This document shows positions 34,130-46,754 of a stretch of DNA of 64,000 nucleotides, one piece after another. Numbering within the stretch: the first letter of the stretch is position 1; each line of letters opens with the position of its first letter. Under the pieces are notes generated by a model, which saw only the letters and a program-made list of their open reading frames with translations, did not search any database and was not told the origin of the DNA. The position numbers were made by a program, and so were the translations under genes. Source of the DNA: Dasypus novemcinctus. Its lineage: Eukaryota > Chordata > Mammalia > Cingulata > Dasypodidae. The DNA is taken from assembly GCF_030445035.2 (NCBI RefSeq), contig NC_080677.1:108125513-108189512 (forward strand). The letters run 5' to 3'.

Positions 34130-34740
34130 CTTGGAGTACCAGGGAAAGCTTCCCCGAGGAAGTGGGGTTAATGTTGAGACCTGAAGGAGGAGTAAGAATT
34201 ATTCAGGTGAAGGCTTAAGCAGGTGAAGAGAGGAAGGAGAGAGGCAAAGAAAGTTCCAGACAAAGGGAGCAGCCTGCACAAAAGTTGTTAGGTGGGAGAC
34301 CTTCCTAGATGATCAGTTTGGTTGTAGCCCCAGGGTTAGAGCCTTCATTGTAGTCTGTGACAGATGAGGTCAGAGAGGTAAGGTCACAAAAGGGCCCACA
34401 GCTTCCTTAAAGAATTTAGACTTTAACTTAAGTGTAATTGGGTTTTAATAAGCGTCTTAAGCAGGGGATATCACATGACTTCACTTTTCTGAAAGAGCAT
34501 TCCAGCTGTAGTGTGGAAAATGAATTGGAGTGGGCAATTCCAGAGGCAGGGAGACCAGGAAGAGTTGATTGCAGTATCTTCATTAGAAATGAGAGTGTGG
34601 CCTGAATCAAGGTAAGAACTGACAGGGAACAACCATTTTCAAGAACTAATAGGACCTGGGAACTTACAGGGGAGAGGATGAGCTAATGAATCATTTCCAG
34701 GTTTCTGGCTTATTCACCTGGGTGGTTGGTGACACTTTCT
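34130..34740 (-). mobile_element. L2 LINE fragment, minus strand
   Basis: Reads gagacctgaaggaggagtaa, ttaagcaggggatatcacat, attccagctgtagtgtggaa and caggaagagttgattgcagt, the complement of L2 ORF sequence. Confidence 0.7.
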
Positions 34741-34877
34741 TAGAAAACAGTGGAGAAAGAGAGATTCAGTTTGGATATGTAGAGTTTTGAGATAAATGGC
34801 ATCTATCCTTGAGAATTAGTTTCCTGAATTTGTTAAACTGTGTTTTGACACCTTTTGGATATTTAGGAACTCCCTAA

Positions 34878-35062
34878 TGCAATGGTTTTTGAATTATGGT
34901 GTAGATAAGAACCACCAGTGGGGGGAGGGAGTGGGAGGGAAGGCTTGTTAAAAATGCATGTTCCTAGGCTAACAGGCCAGGATTCTGGAAGAACCAACTG
35001 GGACCCAGGCTTTTAATCAGCCCAGGTGATTATGATGTAGGCGGTCCCCTGATCACACTTAA
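34878..35062. mobile_element. MER5-type hAT element (non-autonomous DNA transposon)
   Basis: Contains gcaatggtttttgaattatg, gaaccaccagtggg, a aaaatgcatgttcc-type centre and aatcagcccaggtgattatg, in MER5A order. Confidence 0.7.
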
Positions 35063-35099
35063 AAAACAAAAACATGTTTCTAACATTAGATTTTTTTTT

Positions 35100-35290
35100 T
35101 CCTTTCTGGCATCCGCTTCTCCCCACTTCTTAGGTACCTGCTTGGAGGTCCCTATTGCTTCAGACTCTCTCCACCAGTGTTTAAGCTCCAGGACTTTGTC
35201 TTGCTAAACAGCTCCATCTCCAGCGCGCCAGAACAATAATCGGCACAGAACATGCCTTCTATAAATGTACGTTGAACAAATAAATGAGTA
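35100..35290 (+). mobile_element. L2 LINE 3' end
   Basis: Contains tccaggactttgtcttgcta and ends acgttgaacaaataaatgag. Confidence 0.65.
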
Positions 35291-35699
35291 AATACACTAA
35301 TGTAGTGCTTTGTACAAAAACTTTTGCTTTTAAAGTTTTGGGCAGGGTTTGAAACTGGGAAGCAAAGGTCATCCCAAAAAGAGGTTGATTAGCAAGGTGG
35401 CCGCTGTGGCAAGTGCAGGAAAGCCCCTTTCCGATTGTCAAGGCACACTGTGGCGGTCCTAATTCTCCCGGCCGGGGGGCGAGAAATGTTATATTTTCCA
35501 GATTAGCAACCATTTTGGGCTGCCTGCACCACTTCTCCGGGGCGTCCACATCCTACTAATCCAGCTGCTTTTGTGGTTCTGGTCCCATCCAAACCTTTGA
35601 AGCGAAATGGGAAAAAGAGAAGGCCGCGCGAAGCGGCAAATACCGGGGTCCTAAACCTTCGCAGCCCGCCCGCCCAGGAGCAGGGCTGACCCCCGCATC

Positions 35700-35894
35700 A
35701 TGGCGGCTGCCGGGCGGGGAAGCCGAGCCCGTGCGTCGCGTGCGTGCCTCCTCTCCCTCCCCTCCCCCCCTCGGCGGCGGCGGCGGCGGCAGAGGCGGCA
35801 GCGCTCGCCATTGCCGCTGGTGGCAGGAGGCTGCGAGGAGCCGGCGCGGTCGCAGTCTCCACGGCGCAGGCCCACGGTAGCGCAGCCGCTCTGA
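35700..35894 (+). CDS. Short ORF in the predicted first exon, possible upstream ORF
   Basis: The ATG overlaps the YY1-type element, and 64 codons follow before TGA at 35892-35894, one base before the splice donor. The product is Arg/Ser/Ala-rich (six Arg from the CGG run, then QRRQRSP), without a known domain. Composition follows the GC bias of the island, so it may be an upstream ORF or chance. If translation used this ATG, the stop before the junction would keep it separate from later exons. Confidence 0.3.
   Translation: MAAAGRGSRARASRACLLSLPSPPRRRRRRQRRQRSPLPLVAGGCEEPARSQSPRRRPTVAQPL
35772..35790 (+). repeat. (CGG)6 triplet repeat in first exon
   Basis: Six CGG units followed by c, then an agaggcggca break. 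It is a typical 5' UTR triplet run and short in this individual. Confidence 0.9.
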
Positions 35895-36530
35895 GGTGAG
35901 TGCCCTACCGCGCAATCTCCAGCTATTTCAGCCCCGGCGCAGCCGCAACACGCCGCCCGCCTGCCGGCCGGCCGGCCCGCCCCGCAGCCGGCACTCTGCC
36001 GCCCCCGGCTCCGGGCGTGGGCCCCCACCGGATTCGGCCCGCCTCGGGCGGGGGGCCCTGGCCCGGCCCCGTCAAACCGCCACCCCGAGGATGCGCAGGC
36101 CGCACTAGGCCCCAGGCGTCCTGGCGGGCTCTGGAGGGAGGCTCTGCCCTCCCGAGAGCCCCAAGGCTCCTGCCTCCCCCGCCGTCTGAGGCTCCCAGGG
36201 CCGCGGCCTCCTCCCTGCCGTGGAACCCGGGGCCCGGGCCCGGGCCGTGGCCGGCCTTCCCGCGGGCTCTGGAGCGGGAGGCCCGGGAGAGCGCGCCCGG
36301 CCCGGGAGCGGGAGGTGGGCGAGCTACGCGGGACCCGAGCGGCGGCTTCCCGCTCGCCCCTTCGGCCTTTCCTGGATCTTGTCCGCAGGCGGCGCGGCGG
36401 GGCTGGGGCGCAGATCCGCTGTCTCCTGCGGGAGAGGAGGCTGGCTCTTTGGGCGACCTCCGAAGCTTCCCTCCCGCCGGGGTGGCGTGGGCTTGTTACC
36501 CAGGTAGACTGGGGGACGATGGAATATGGC

Positions 36531-39500
36531 GCGATGCCCACCTTCTTGCAAGTTAGGAGGCGGCCCGGGCAGCAGCGGCGGCAGTTCGAGGAGGAGGGCG
36601 CAAAGTCCTTTTGTACGCAGAAATAAGGAGCGACATTGTGTTTTCTTCCCCAGCAGAGATGCTGCCCATGGAGAGCCCTTGGTTCTTCCTGTGCCTGGGG
36701 TGATAGTCCCCTGGGTGAGGAAGAGGGGGAGTGGCGCGTCCCTCCGAAGGAACCGAACCATTGCCACTGCAAAGAAGGGGGCTCTGGGATGGTCTTGTGC
36801 ATGGTATTCTGTATCCCACAACTCAGCCTTTCAGGGAACTCAAGAGTTTGCCATTGCATGCTATCCGCTTCACTATGTGATGATGTCGACCGCCCCTCTC
36901 ACCTGTTGTGTCGTTGCTGCTGGTCCCAAAGTTTCCACGGTGCCTTTGGCTGTGTCCACCAGAGCTTGAACTTTAAAATCTTAATATTTTTAGGGCTTGA
37001 AATGATGAATCTGCTCCACCCAGTTGAAGGTGCTGTTGTTTGTTCTCCAACCCTTCTCAAGCATTAGCTTAGAATATATTAGTTGCTTACATTAGAGCTG
37101 GTTTCAGTTGTCCTTAATTTTTTCCCCTATGGTCAGAGCAAAATTCACATTTTCTTAAGTGTTTTAGAGACAGTATTTTGGGAAACGCTTAAAGTGAAAG
37201 ATAGAGTGTGTGAGCCTGCTGACTTTGACAGCGCTGGGCATGAGAATGGGTATGTATGAATCTCTCACAGCTTTTGACCCAGGACATCATCTTGTATTCA
37301 TAGAGATCCTCTCCTCATTTCCTCCCTTGAAAAAATTCCTTTTTGTTTGGCCTTGAATATTGTGTTTTTGAGTTTTGGAAGAACTATGAATTGTCAGGGG
37401 AAGGGTAGGATCTTAGGATGGATTTTTTTTTTTTTGATTGGAGTAGTATCATGACCCTCTAGAATTATGTTTGAAAGTTCTTGATGGTTATCCCGTAAGG
37501 CAATGAAAATATGAACACCAAACAAAGGCCTTGACTAGTTCTATGTATGCATCTGAGTGTCATTTCCTTATTTTATGGTAGTGTGAAAGCAGGCATTTAT
37601 CACAAGTAATGTAGTATTCTTATCCTTAACTTGGGTCCTAAATTGTGTGAAGAAATTTTTGAGTTTCAAGGTTGTTTTTTTCCCCCCTGCTAAGAGTTAG
37701 AGCTGGTTTTCAGTAGAGTCCATGATCAAAAAGCAAACAAAACCCCAAATTACTACTTTACTGTTTTTTGGCTCATCCTTATTTTGAAGTTCTTTGAATT
37801 CATCACATGTGCCCCCTCCCATTTCAGACTCATCATATCTTGCACATTACTTGAAGATAATGGAATAATGATTTTTTGTTTGTTTAGTAGTAAGTAGTCA
37901 TATTTTCATTTAGCAAAACATTTTCTTATTCCTAACCCAGGAATTTCATGGGAATAATTTTCTTATCAGGTTTTAATGAAGTTTAGCTCCTGGATTTTGG
38001 GAAGGAACCATAGAAGTAGGAAAGGACGCTCCTGCCCAGATATAGAAGAGCTTAAAGGAGATAGGATTTCAGGTATTTCCTCCCAATTCACGTCTGTTCC
38101 AGTGGAATCCAAAATTGAAGTTCTTTTTTTCAAATCACAACTGTGCTTCCATCTCTAATATTGTTAGGGAGTTGAAGTCCAACTTCCCATGATTTAAATA
38201 CCTGAATTTGCATTGCCTATGTACTGTGGGTTGTCTTCTAGAGCATTTCATGTAAAATAACCACAAATGGGTGGCTTTTAAGGAAAAATTTAAGCTCTTC
38301 GTGGGCTGGGATTAAATTTTGTACCTCTTTCCTTTTATGTAGTAAGGCATTCAGCAAGTGTTTGTTGAGGAATAACTATGTACAATAATTAGTGAAATTT
38401 AAATTTTTTTCACAAATATTGGAGAAGGCATGCTGATTTTTTTTGATTTGGGAAGCACTATGAGCTGTCAGCCTTTAGAAGTGTATTCACCAGTCCTACC
38501 TTTGGAGAACAAGAAGTTAATGCATAATTCTGTCTTTAGGCTAGCCCAGTGCTTCAAGCTGAATTGGATTTGTTCATCCTGTCAGAGCCACTGTGAAAAG
38601 CTGGAGGGGGCTGGGGAGAACTCCTTGGGTTTTTGTGTTTCACAAGTGTCTACTCTAATCTCTCAAGAATTTGAATACTCCATCTCTGGAACTGTAATTA
38701 TAATTAGTCCAGGAAATGAGATACTTGAATTTAGATATTTGCTTATGGCTACATGTGGTGCAGTAAATATACATGTGAAAATAGTATTTGGAAAATCAGT
38801 CTTTCAAATAAATACAAAGCTTTGGCTTTGTAAAGAAAAAATTTCAGAAAATCTTCTATATTAAAGGACATTCTTTCTCTGTTCCTTTTGTTTTCCTTGA
38901 GAGCTAAAAGTGCTTTGAACCTGAGTTTACTTAAATATTATTTTTCATGAAAGCCTAGTAAAATAACAATTAAAAAGAAACCCACTTGTTAAGTTGATTT
39001 TAGAAACATTTTATTTAGATCAAGTCCAGTGTTTTTCAGGCTTCAGATACATGTTAATTTTTGTGCATTATGTATCATATAGTTCCTTCTTTAACTGGAA
39101 GGTAGATTACCTACTTTCTTGGCTTTTCGGTTAATGCTTTTATCTATTAGTTTTCTACTAAGTGAACAGGCTAGAAGAGAAATAGTAAAAGGAGGTGAAA
39201 CAAATCAATTTCAGGTGTTCCCAGATTACAACCACATTGAGCTATTGGAAACTTTTAATCCTGGAGCAACAAGAATGCTTTGTCTGAAGTTATTTTAATG
39301 TAACATGAACAAAACTTGGAAAATGAAAAAGAATATTTGACTGCTCAAGGAAAATAAGTAGATTATCTATATGTTGGAATATATATTTTTTTCTAAAGTG
39401 CAGTTCAAAATTAGGCTAATGTGTTCTCAGCCCCACTCAATGGAATTCAGTTACTGAAGCATCAAAGACTTCATGTGGTCTTTCAAGTAAATGGTATATG

Positions 39501-40374
39501 AACTGAAGAAAAGTCAGAATTTTATAGAGATGTTCTACTATATTAAAAACAAAAAACAAGCTAGGGGGAGTTAGGGCAGGAGGCCTACCACATGTGTGCT
39601 TCCTTGAGGCAAATCTGTATTGTGTCACCAATACCAGTCACTTAGAAGGTAATCTGGCAATAAGGAATCATCTGACTTTAAAATTCCAACTATTAGAGAA
39701 CCATCGGGTAATTTTCTGAGGAAGCCAGGTCTAGTAAGGGAGGAATATGTGTGTGTTTGGAGGGGAGAAGAGAGGATGAAAGAGAATATGATACTGGTAA
39801 AAAATCTAGTTTGATAGTTTGGGACGACCTCTGGAATTTTGTGAGGCGGATATTTTTAAAAGAAGCTACAAAAATTTTGTATGGGTCATCAGTTTTAGTA
39901 ATTGTATTCTAGTATATATAATATTTAGGTTAATTCATGCATGCTGATTTCTGTTGCAAATGTGGAAAGTTTGGCTGGTAGTTGACATTTTCGTAAGAAC
40001 TCAGTTTATGGTGCCTGTTGAATAAACTATGCTAAGCCTTTTTCATAATCATCATGCATATAAATTAAGACCATTTTTAAAAAGAACTTGTATTTTAGTG
40101 TCGGAAGTTTTATAGTCTTGTCTTTTCAGAACTTTGAGAGTGTGTTTTGTTGCTGCTACTGAATGCTAATGTGGTTACGCTGGCAGCTAGACCTACAATG
40201 AACAAGAGGAAGTGAGGAAATGTCCCTTGAAACATTGCTTAAAGCTATTTAAGCAGTGGAATAAAAATGGGGAGTCAGAGTTAGGAGACCTAATTTTTGT
40301 CTTAGGTCCAAAAGGGGGTTAGGCATACCTTCGGTTGAGAAATAACCTCCTGAAGTGCTCTTTACTTTGGATTT
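36531..40374 (+). other. Presumed first intron, left part; no exon recognised
   Basis: AT-rich sequence begins as CpG density falls. No exon with coding support is visible. An L2 3' end lies at about 38290-38385 (gctgggattaaattttg; aagtgtttgttgagg). The 144-codon frame at 38430-38864 and the 143- and 147-codon frames at 36526-37067 have no recognisable domain. No DAS-type SINE occurs here. Confidence 0.5.
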
Positions 40375-41560
40375 TTGCCACTTATTCACCAGACATTAAT
40401 TAAAGACATACTATATTCCAGGCATGTGCTGGATACTGGAGTAACAAACCACGGCCCTTCTCTAGTAAAGGAGAAAGATATGGGCTCACTTAACTATGAT
40501 ACAAATTGTTGAGAACCAAAATAGAGGGAAGAAATAGTGGTGCAGGATTATAGAGAGAGGGAGAAATTCCTTTGGGAGGGAGGAGGGACTGGAGGGCTAA
40601 TAAGTGAGGTTAGGGAAGATTTTCTGTAAGGGATGCTTGAGTAGGACTTTAAAGGATGAGTAAGAAGAGAAGAATAAAAGGAAGGGCATGGATAACCTGG
40701 TTTGAGAAATAGCAAGTAGATCTTCTTGGGAAGTAGTAGGAAGAAAATGAAGCTGATGAGATCTTTACTTGATTAGGAAGTGCTTAGAATCCCATGCTCG
40801 GAAGCGTTGACTTTATTCTGTGGACGTTTGGGGGCTGTGAGAGGTTATGAGTAGGTAGTTGATTCTGTTTTTTTGTTTTGTTTTGTTTTGTTTAAAGCCA
40901 TGTGAAAATTGGATTGGAGGCCTGTGAGACTACTGAATTGGGATGTAAGAGGAGGTGAATTCTGGGGATTATTCTTACTTTTTACAATTGTGTGATTTAG
41001 TTGACAATTGCATATGGGGGGACTAATGACTAAGGATTATAGTTTGGTAATGGATGATGACGCCTTTGACTAGGATAGGGGATGTATAGGAAGAACAGAA
41101 TTTGAGGAGAAAGGTAATAGGGTATGATTCACGTGGGTTGAGATGTTGTGGGAATCAAGATATGTCAAGTAGGTGCCTGAGATATTTTAACTGGAGCTTA
41201 AGGGGAAACAGGAATCACCTAAGAGATTTGTATTCAGCATAATATGATGAAACTATATGAAGGAGAATAGTATTAGGAGTGAGGAAAAGACTAAGGGCAA
41301 CCTATAGAACCATCTACATTTGAGGGTCAAGTGGAAGAAGAGAGACTATGAAGGAGGTTGAAAAAGAATGGCTGGGAAGATAAGATAAATGGTGTAGGGG
41401 TAAATTGCTGAGAAGGAGAGGGTTTAAGGGACCCTTAAAAGGGAAGTTAGCAATGTGAAATGCTATGGAGAATTCATTGGGATAAAAATTGGATTGGGCA
41501 GTTAAGAGAAGAAGAATTTTTTGAAAGATGATAGATAAAATAGATTTCTAGAACATTGCT
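40375..41560 (-). mobile_element. L2 LINE fragment, minus strand
   Basis: The plus strand shows the L2 tail complement (tattccaggcatgtgctgga) followed by purine-rich ORF complement (ggatgcttgagtaggacttt, gtggacgtttgggggctgtg, gaaaattggattggaggcc). A (GTTTT)n run lies at 40868-40892. Confidence 0.6.
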
Positions 41561-41849
41561 GAATACCGAGCTTGGGGCTGATAAAACCCAATTTAATGAA
41601 TGACCCGTGCTTAGAAAGATTCTGTACCTGTTCTAATAGGAATTGCAGCATAAAAACTTGGAGAGATGAGAGACTCCTTCCCCCCTCAAAAGACAGGTCT
41701 GCCTAAAAATCTCTCCATACATAGGGTATTTTTCTTTTTTTGCATTTTTTACGCTGTCTTAAAGTCTTAAAATTCTAGCAGTTTGAGATTAATTTGGGTT
41801 GTCAGTCTCCTAAAATCAAATTCCTCTTTAAATTGTGATGTTTATGTGG

Positions 41850-42010
41850 AGCACAGGGGTTCTTAACCTGGGGTTTATATTTCTGGGGGTTTTGGATGTA
41901 TTTTGGCTGTGTGACCCAGAATCTCTTGAATTGTATGAAAAATTTTGTGTGGGTACTTATGTGATTTTTCTGGAGCGAGGGCCCATGATTTTTTGAGTTT
42001 CTTAAAAGAT
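41850..42010. mobile_element. hAT-Charlie-like fragment
   Basis: Contains aggggttcttaacctggggt and gtgggtacttatgtgatttt. The terminal end is recognisable on one side only. Confidence 0.45.
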
Positions 42011-45000
42011 CTTGATGTTCAGAAAAGTTGTCTTTTCAGTAAGATGCTGATTAAATCAAGTGTTATGTTAGTGGGCTTACATCATTATATCCTGATAGGG
42101 ATAATCAATGGAGAGAGGTTTTGAATGAGTGTCTTAGGTAAAGAACTTACAGAAGTTAAGAGATACCCAATAGGAGATCGGGGATATGGGCACCAAAGTG
42201 TGGGAATGCCAAGGCAAAATTTAAGCAGTTTCGACTTTTGCCAAGTTTTTGGATTCCTTGACTTTTCATACTCCAGGACTCACACTAGTATGTGACTCTT
42301 CATGCACAATAGGTACTGTAGGCTTTTGGGAGGTGGGGAAATTTAATTGCTGTTGTTTAAAAGTGAAAGTGTATTTTTTTAAAAAGAGTGGTTATATCAT
42401 AGTCAAATTATGTTCAAAAATTCATTTTTAAGTTGGGGAAATTGTACTGTGGAAAATTTTGAAATTATATAAATGTTTCAGTGTACTAATATGGGGCAAG
42501 TCATCTGTTCATTCCTTGCTTAATTGTTCTGATCAGGAAATGAAAATGCTACTAACCTATTTTAAAGGGTTATTCTGAAAAATGACAGTTATGGGATACT
42601 TTGAGATATGTAATGATTTAATGCTAACTAATTGCTAATGTTCACATTTGTAGAGTCATGAATACAACTGAGAAATTGAAACAAATTATTTTAAAGTGTT
42701 CCTTACTAGAACCTACTTGATTCCCAAAATATATTGCATTCGGAAATTGATATTTTTTATTTCTTCTAATCTTGGGGTCTTTGAAATTAGATTGTGAGAT
42801 AGTTTTGTCAGCTAGGCCCTAAGTTCTGGGGCAATGACTCAAATTTTTTATTGTTACCCTAACAGTAAAATTTTGAGCGTATACTTTGAATATATGTACA
42901 TTTATTAATAAATAATATTCTTGTGCTACTGTACTAATACCTATATGTGCATTGTAAATAAAACATAGAAGGAAGAAGTATTAAAAGAATGAGATAAAGA
43001 TGAAGTAAACTATTTTTTGATGTTTTGGCAATTGAGTTAATGATAATTATAGTAACTTATTTTACACATTTGGTTAGCTTTTTTTAGAAATGTATATTTG
43101 CTCATAACTCATGATGTTTTTAATATAATTAGTGCCACTTGGCACTTCTTTATAGGCTATCTTGTAAAAGTATTGGTTAATTCTAGAATGAGAAGAATAA
43201 ATATCTTGGGTAATCTTAAACATAGAAAACTTGTGTTATGTAACTTGTAATTAGCTTTGTGTTTGTGGATTATTTTTACATTTCATAAGTCTACACAGAG
43301 GGTCCCTAAGAATGAGGAATTCTCAGTTGAAAGAATTGTCTTTCCCTTTTGACCACTTTATTTTTTTGGCCTTTGACTTTTATTAAACAATTACGAAATA
43401 AAATTTTTAGTTATAGGTCTTTCATATGCAAATGTAACCCCCGAATCAAAGAACCAACTAAGGCTGGTTTTCCTAAATATTTGAGCATTGCTAATGTAAT
43501 AAAAACACCTAGCATAGAACTTGTCTCTTGATCTAAACCTGGCTTTATGTACTAAGTATAAAGAAGAAATAATTCTGATACTAACAATTATGTAATGTGT
43601 TAAAATTTTTTGTCTTTCTTCCTTGATATTTGGCTTTATATTTTAAAAAGTTTTTCTACATTGAAAATGTTTTAACTTTTTTAGTGAAAACTTTTAGAAA
43701 GAAAAATATAAGAAAAAATTCAGTTATCTTTGGTTTATAAGGTTTTTCATTTTTTTTGAACCTTTCATTATTTTTCAGATTACCCTTAATAAAAACACAT
43801 TAGCTTTTATAATCAAAAAATAAATGTAAATAAATATAGGTAATATAATTATGGCACTAATGACTCATTATCAAATTTTGGCAAGCTACTTATCTCACAG
43901 GGACTTTTTCCCTATTTGAAAAATTAGGACAGAAATGGATTTCTTCTAAATAAAAACTTTTTGAAATTATTGTGAGCTTATGTTATGACATGTTAAACAA
44001 TAAATATGATGTTTTTTCTTAACCTAGAAAGGCATGTAATATGTGTTCATTGTAGAAAAGCAAAAAGAAAATGATAATCACAATTCTACCATATATAGTA
44101 TTGTTTTATTTACAGTTTCCTATATTTTTCTAAGTATTCATGTATATACTTAAATATACACTTACACAAAATGGAGCATATGTACTGTTTTGAACCGAAA
44201 AATGTTAAGGAGATTTGGTGTTAACAATTTTATTTTCACTCTGAAACATTCTTATTGGGGCAGTTAAAAATCTATTTGTTTTAATGAAATTTTTAAGAGA
44301 GTAAAAATTTTCTTTCCTAATACATATTTGTCCAGAAAATGCTTACTGTCTGCTTCATGCTCTGTGTGTTTTGCTGAGGTAAGGGTAACTTGGAGTAAGG
44401 GCATAGGGGCTTGCCTGTGAAAGCTTACTTAGTGAAGAGTGAAGGCTAAATCCTGGGTTAACCTCAACTTCATTCACATATTAACTTACTTTCTCTCCAC
44501 TCTGCCCTCTTACTTCCTGAGCTAAGATTCCTATATGTAAGAAAGTTTCTGGGGTGAATAATTTTTTCTCAATAAATAGTTGGTCTTTTATTTTATTGTA
44601 GCTTATTCTGAGTTGTGAAATTCCTATTGACAGCAAATTAGGCATTAATAGTAGTAATATAAAATAGTGTTAAGACTATCAGCTTTTTGGCATCATCTGT
44701 AGGGAGTTCAAATACATATAAAGACAAAATATAAATATATTTGCAAATACAAAATGTTAGGTAATCTAATTCATACTGTTACTCAGTGAAGTATGTGATC
44801 TATGTAATTCCAGTTTTACAGAAAGAATAACTGGGTCTTTTTCAGTGTTAACTTCCTTAAAGATTTTATACAGTGGAATCCTCTATAGAGTTTTTCTTGC
44901 CTACTCATTTAGTTCTGTCTTTATCCCCTCTTTTACAGGTAGATTTTTTTTTCTTACAAAATATAAAGCAAATCTAGGGTGAATAGTTCCGTAGTAACTG

Positions 45001-45529
45001 CAATTAGTATTTAAAATAATATAGTTATTCTATATCTGAGTATAGTATAACTTTTGAAGGTGTGTATGAAGGAAGAAAAAAGTTTGACTTTGAAGATTAA
45101 GATTTTTTCAAGGAGAAAAACTTTATCCTTTTTGCTTGACAATTAAAATACTTAAATCACCATCTTACAGACATAGCAGGAACTAGAGAAAACTAGGTCT
45201 AAACAGTACAAGCTTTTTGTCCCGAACTTTTGTTTTCAATTTTTATATCTGAAAGGTTGAGAGCAGTAGCTAATTCTAATTTATAAATCCACCTACATAG
45301 ATTATCTTCATTCTGAAGAAATCCTTTTTGTAGCTAAATGAGTGGTATATAGCCAGTATCCTTTAAATGGGTAATCTTTGTTTAGTTTTAATCTAGGGCT
45401 TTTGGTATACTAATGGTTCTTGTCTTTTAGGCAAGCACTATTTTGAAATTTTCTTTCATGACAAACTATTTTCTCTTAAAGATAAAAGATTGTGCAGCTG
45501 TTCTATGTAATTATTCCTGCTCAGATCTG
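42011..45529 (+). other. Presumed intron; no exon recognised
   Basis: AT-rich single-copy-like sequence. At 44030-44215 a piece (gtgttcattgtagaaaagca, aatggagcatatgtactgtt) resembles an old L1-type repeat in reverse. No SINE of the DAS type is present. Small frames such as 43349-43531 have no domain. Confidence 0.45.
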
Positions 45530-46328
45530 GCTTATCAACAGTTTCAGACTCTACATCCAACTGCCGGATCTACATTTTTTGGGATGCCTCAGATGCACTC
45601 AACACCCCAAAATGAATTTCCCCTCTCAAACCTGGTCCTATTCCACTCCTGCTTACCTCAGTGAATGAAACCACTGTTCCGTCCAATTGTTCAGACTGGA
45701 AACCGTGGTCTTTCCATACCGTCACATCCTCTTCTTTAACCTTCTAAATAAAGTCAAGCTATACTCTTCATTTCCACAACTACCACTTTTGTCCAAGTTG
45801 ATATTGTTTCTTTCCTGGACTATGGTGGTAACCTCTAACAGATCCACCTGCTTCCATTCTCTTCAGCCAGTATAAATGGATCTTTTCTGAATACACGGGT
45901 ATGAGCATGTTCTCCATTGAATTTCGGGTGAAGACACAGCTCCTTAATGTGGCCTTACCTACCTCTTGAACTCGTTTTGTACTGACCATCCGTCCCCCAA
46001 TCATAAGGCCCTTGTTACTGCTGTTCCTTCTGCCAGGAGAGCTTTTTTCTCCCTTCTCTGTCTAGTAAAATATTATAAATTCTCCAGATACCTGCTCAAG
46101 TATCATTTCCTTGGGGAAGTTTTGCTTGTTCTCCCTCATTTTTTCATCTTTGCTTCACAATACATGTCCTAGCTATAATTTTACATTCATTTGTTTCCAT
46201 ATTACTTGGTTTATGTCTATAAGCTTCAGATTATGAATTTTATAAGTGTTGTGAGGGTAAATACCATGTCTCTTCATCCCTAAGCTCAGTCCCTGATGCA
46301 GAGGCAGTATTTATTTGAGTGAGTGAGT
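45530..46328 (+). mobile_element. L2 LINE, long 3' fragment
   Basis: Follows the L2 order: cctctcaaacctggtcctat, catcctcttctttaacc, tggactatggtggtaacctc, ccttgttactgctgttcctt, ataagtgttgtgagggtaaa and an end with tatttatttgagtgag. The frames at 45443-46172 are old ORF2 relics or shadows. Confidence 0.7.
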
Positions 46329-46389
46329 GTGGAAGCCTCACAAAACTCTTTTGTAATACTTTACCTTATGTTGCCCCCTAACATTTTAT

Positions 46390-46738
46390 AATTTTAGATA
46401 CTCAGGGTGGGAAGAGAGTCCTGAGTCATCTAGGCTAGCTCTCCTCCTTCCCCAAAGTTAAATGGTCATCAGTCTTTTCCTTGAATACATCCAATGATAG
46501 GGAACTTATTACCTAATCAAAGCCTGTTTAATCTTTAAGGTGCTCAGATTGTTAAAATTTTAATTTGAACTGAAATTTCCCCTGTAACTTTTATATACTG
46601 GTCTTCTGTTCTCGTGGGCTTCCAGAAACAAATATAATTTCTATTTTTTGTATAGTTCTTTATAAAGTCCTTTAAGTCATCTCTGTTTTAGTTTAAATAT
46701 CCCTAAATCTTTCAGCCTTCTTGAGAAGGTAATTGTGT
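46390..46738 (+). mobile_element. L3/CR1-type LINE fragment
   Basis: Contains agtcatctaggctagctctc, ccttgaatacatccaatgat, agggaacttattacctaatc and ctttcagccttcttgagaag, in the order of mammalian CR1/L3 elements. Confidence 0.6.
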
Positions 46739-46754
46739 ATGGAGGTAAGATCAG

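Larger units (their letters stand above)
35690..35895 (+). other. Predicted first exon (largely or wholly untranslated)
   Basis: The right end is set by a splice donor matching U1 perfectly, GAG|GTGAGT, with GT at 35896-35897. The left end is an estimate from the YY1-type element. The exon carries (CGG)6 at 35772-35789 and a 64-codon ORF. The donor, CpG island and YY1 element agree on strand. I do not recognise the gene. A search of the exon against mammalian transcripts would name it, and a coding start in this exon cannot be excluded. Confidence 0.7.
35580..36530 (+). promoter_or_regulatory. CpG-island promoter of an unidentified plus-strand gene
   Basis: The stretch is the only GC-rich, CpG-dense block in the window; its flanks are AT-rich. 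It contains GC boxes (cccgcccgcc, ggggccctggcccggcccc), a YY1-type element over catcATGGCGGC at 35697-35707 and an NRF1-like half-site (atgcgcaggc, 36091-36100). No TATA box is seen. This is the normal make-up of a broad housekeeping-type mammalian promoter. YY1 elements in such promoters usually sit just downstream of the start, which suggests transcription starting near 35.68-35.69 kb and running rightwards. No divergent gene is visible to the left. Confidence 0.85.

Noticed and set aside
35900-36556. 218-codon plus-strand frame in the island
   Set aside because: It starts just after the splice donor, lies in intronic CpG-rich sequence and is low-complexity Pro/Arg/Ala.
35651-36859. 402-codon minus-strand open frame across the CpG island
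   Set aside because: It is a GC-driven frame: Arg/Pro/Gly/Ala-rich, no domain, antisense to the donor-supported exon, and other long frames overlap it on both strands.
38430-38864. 144-codon frame in the presumed intron
   Set aside because: No recognisable domain, no splice sites fitting the frame, and base composition like its surroundings.
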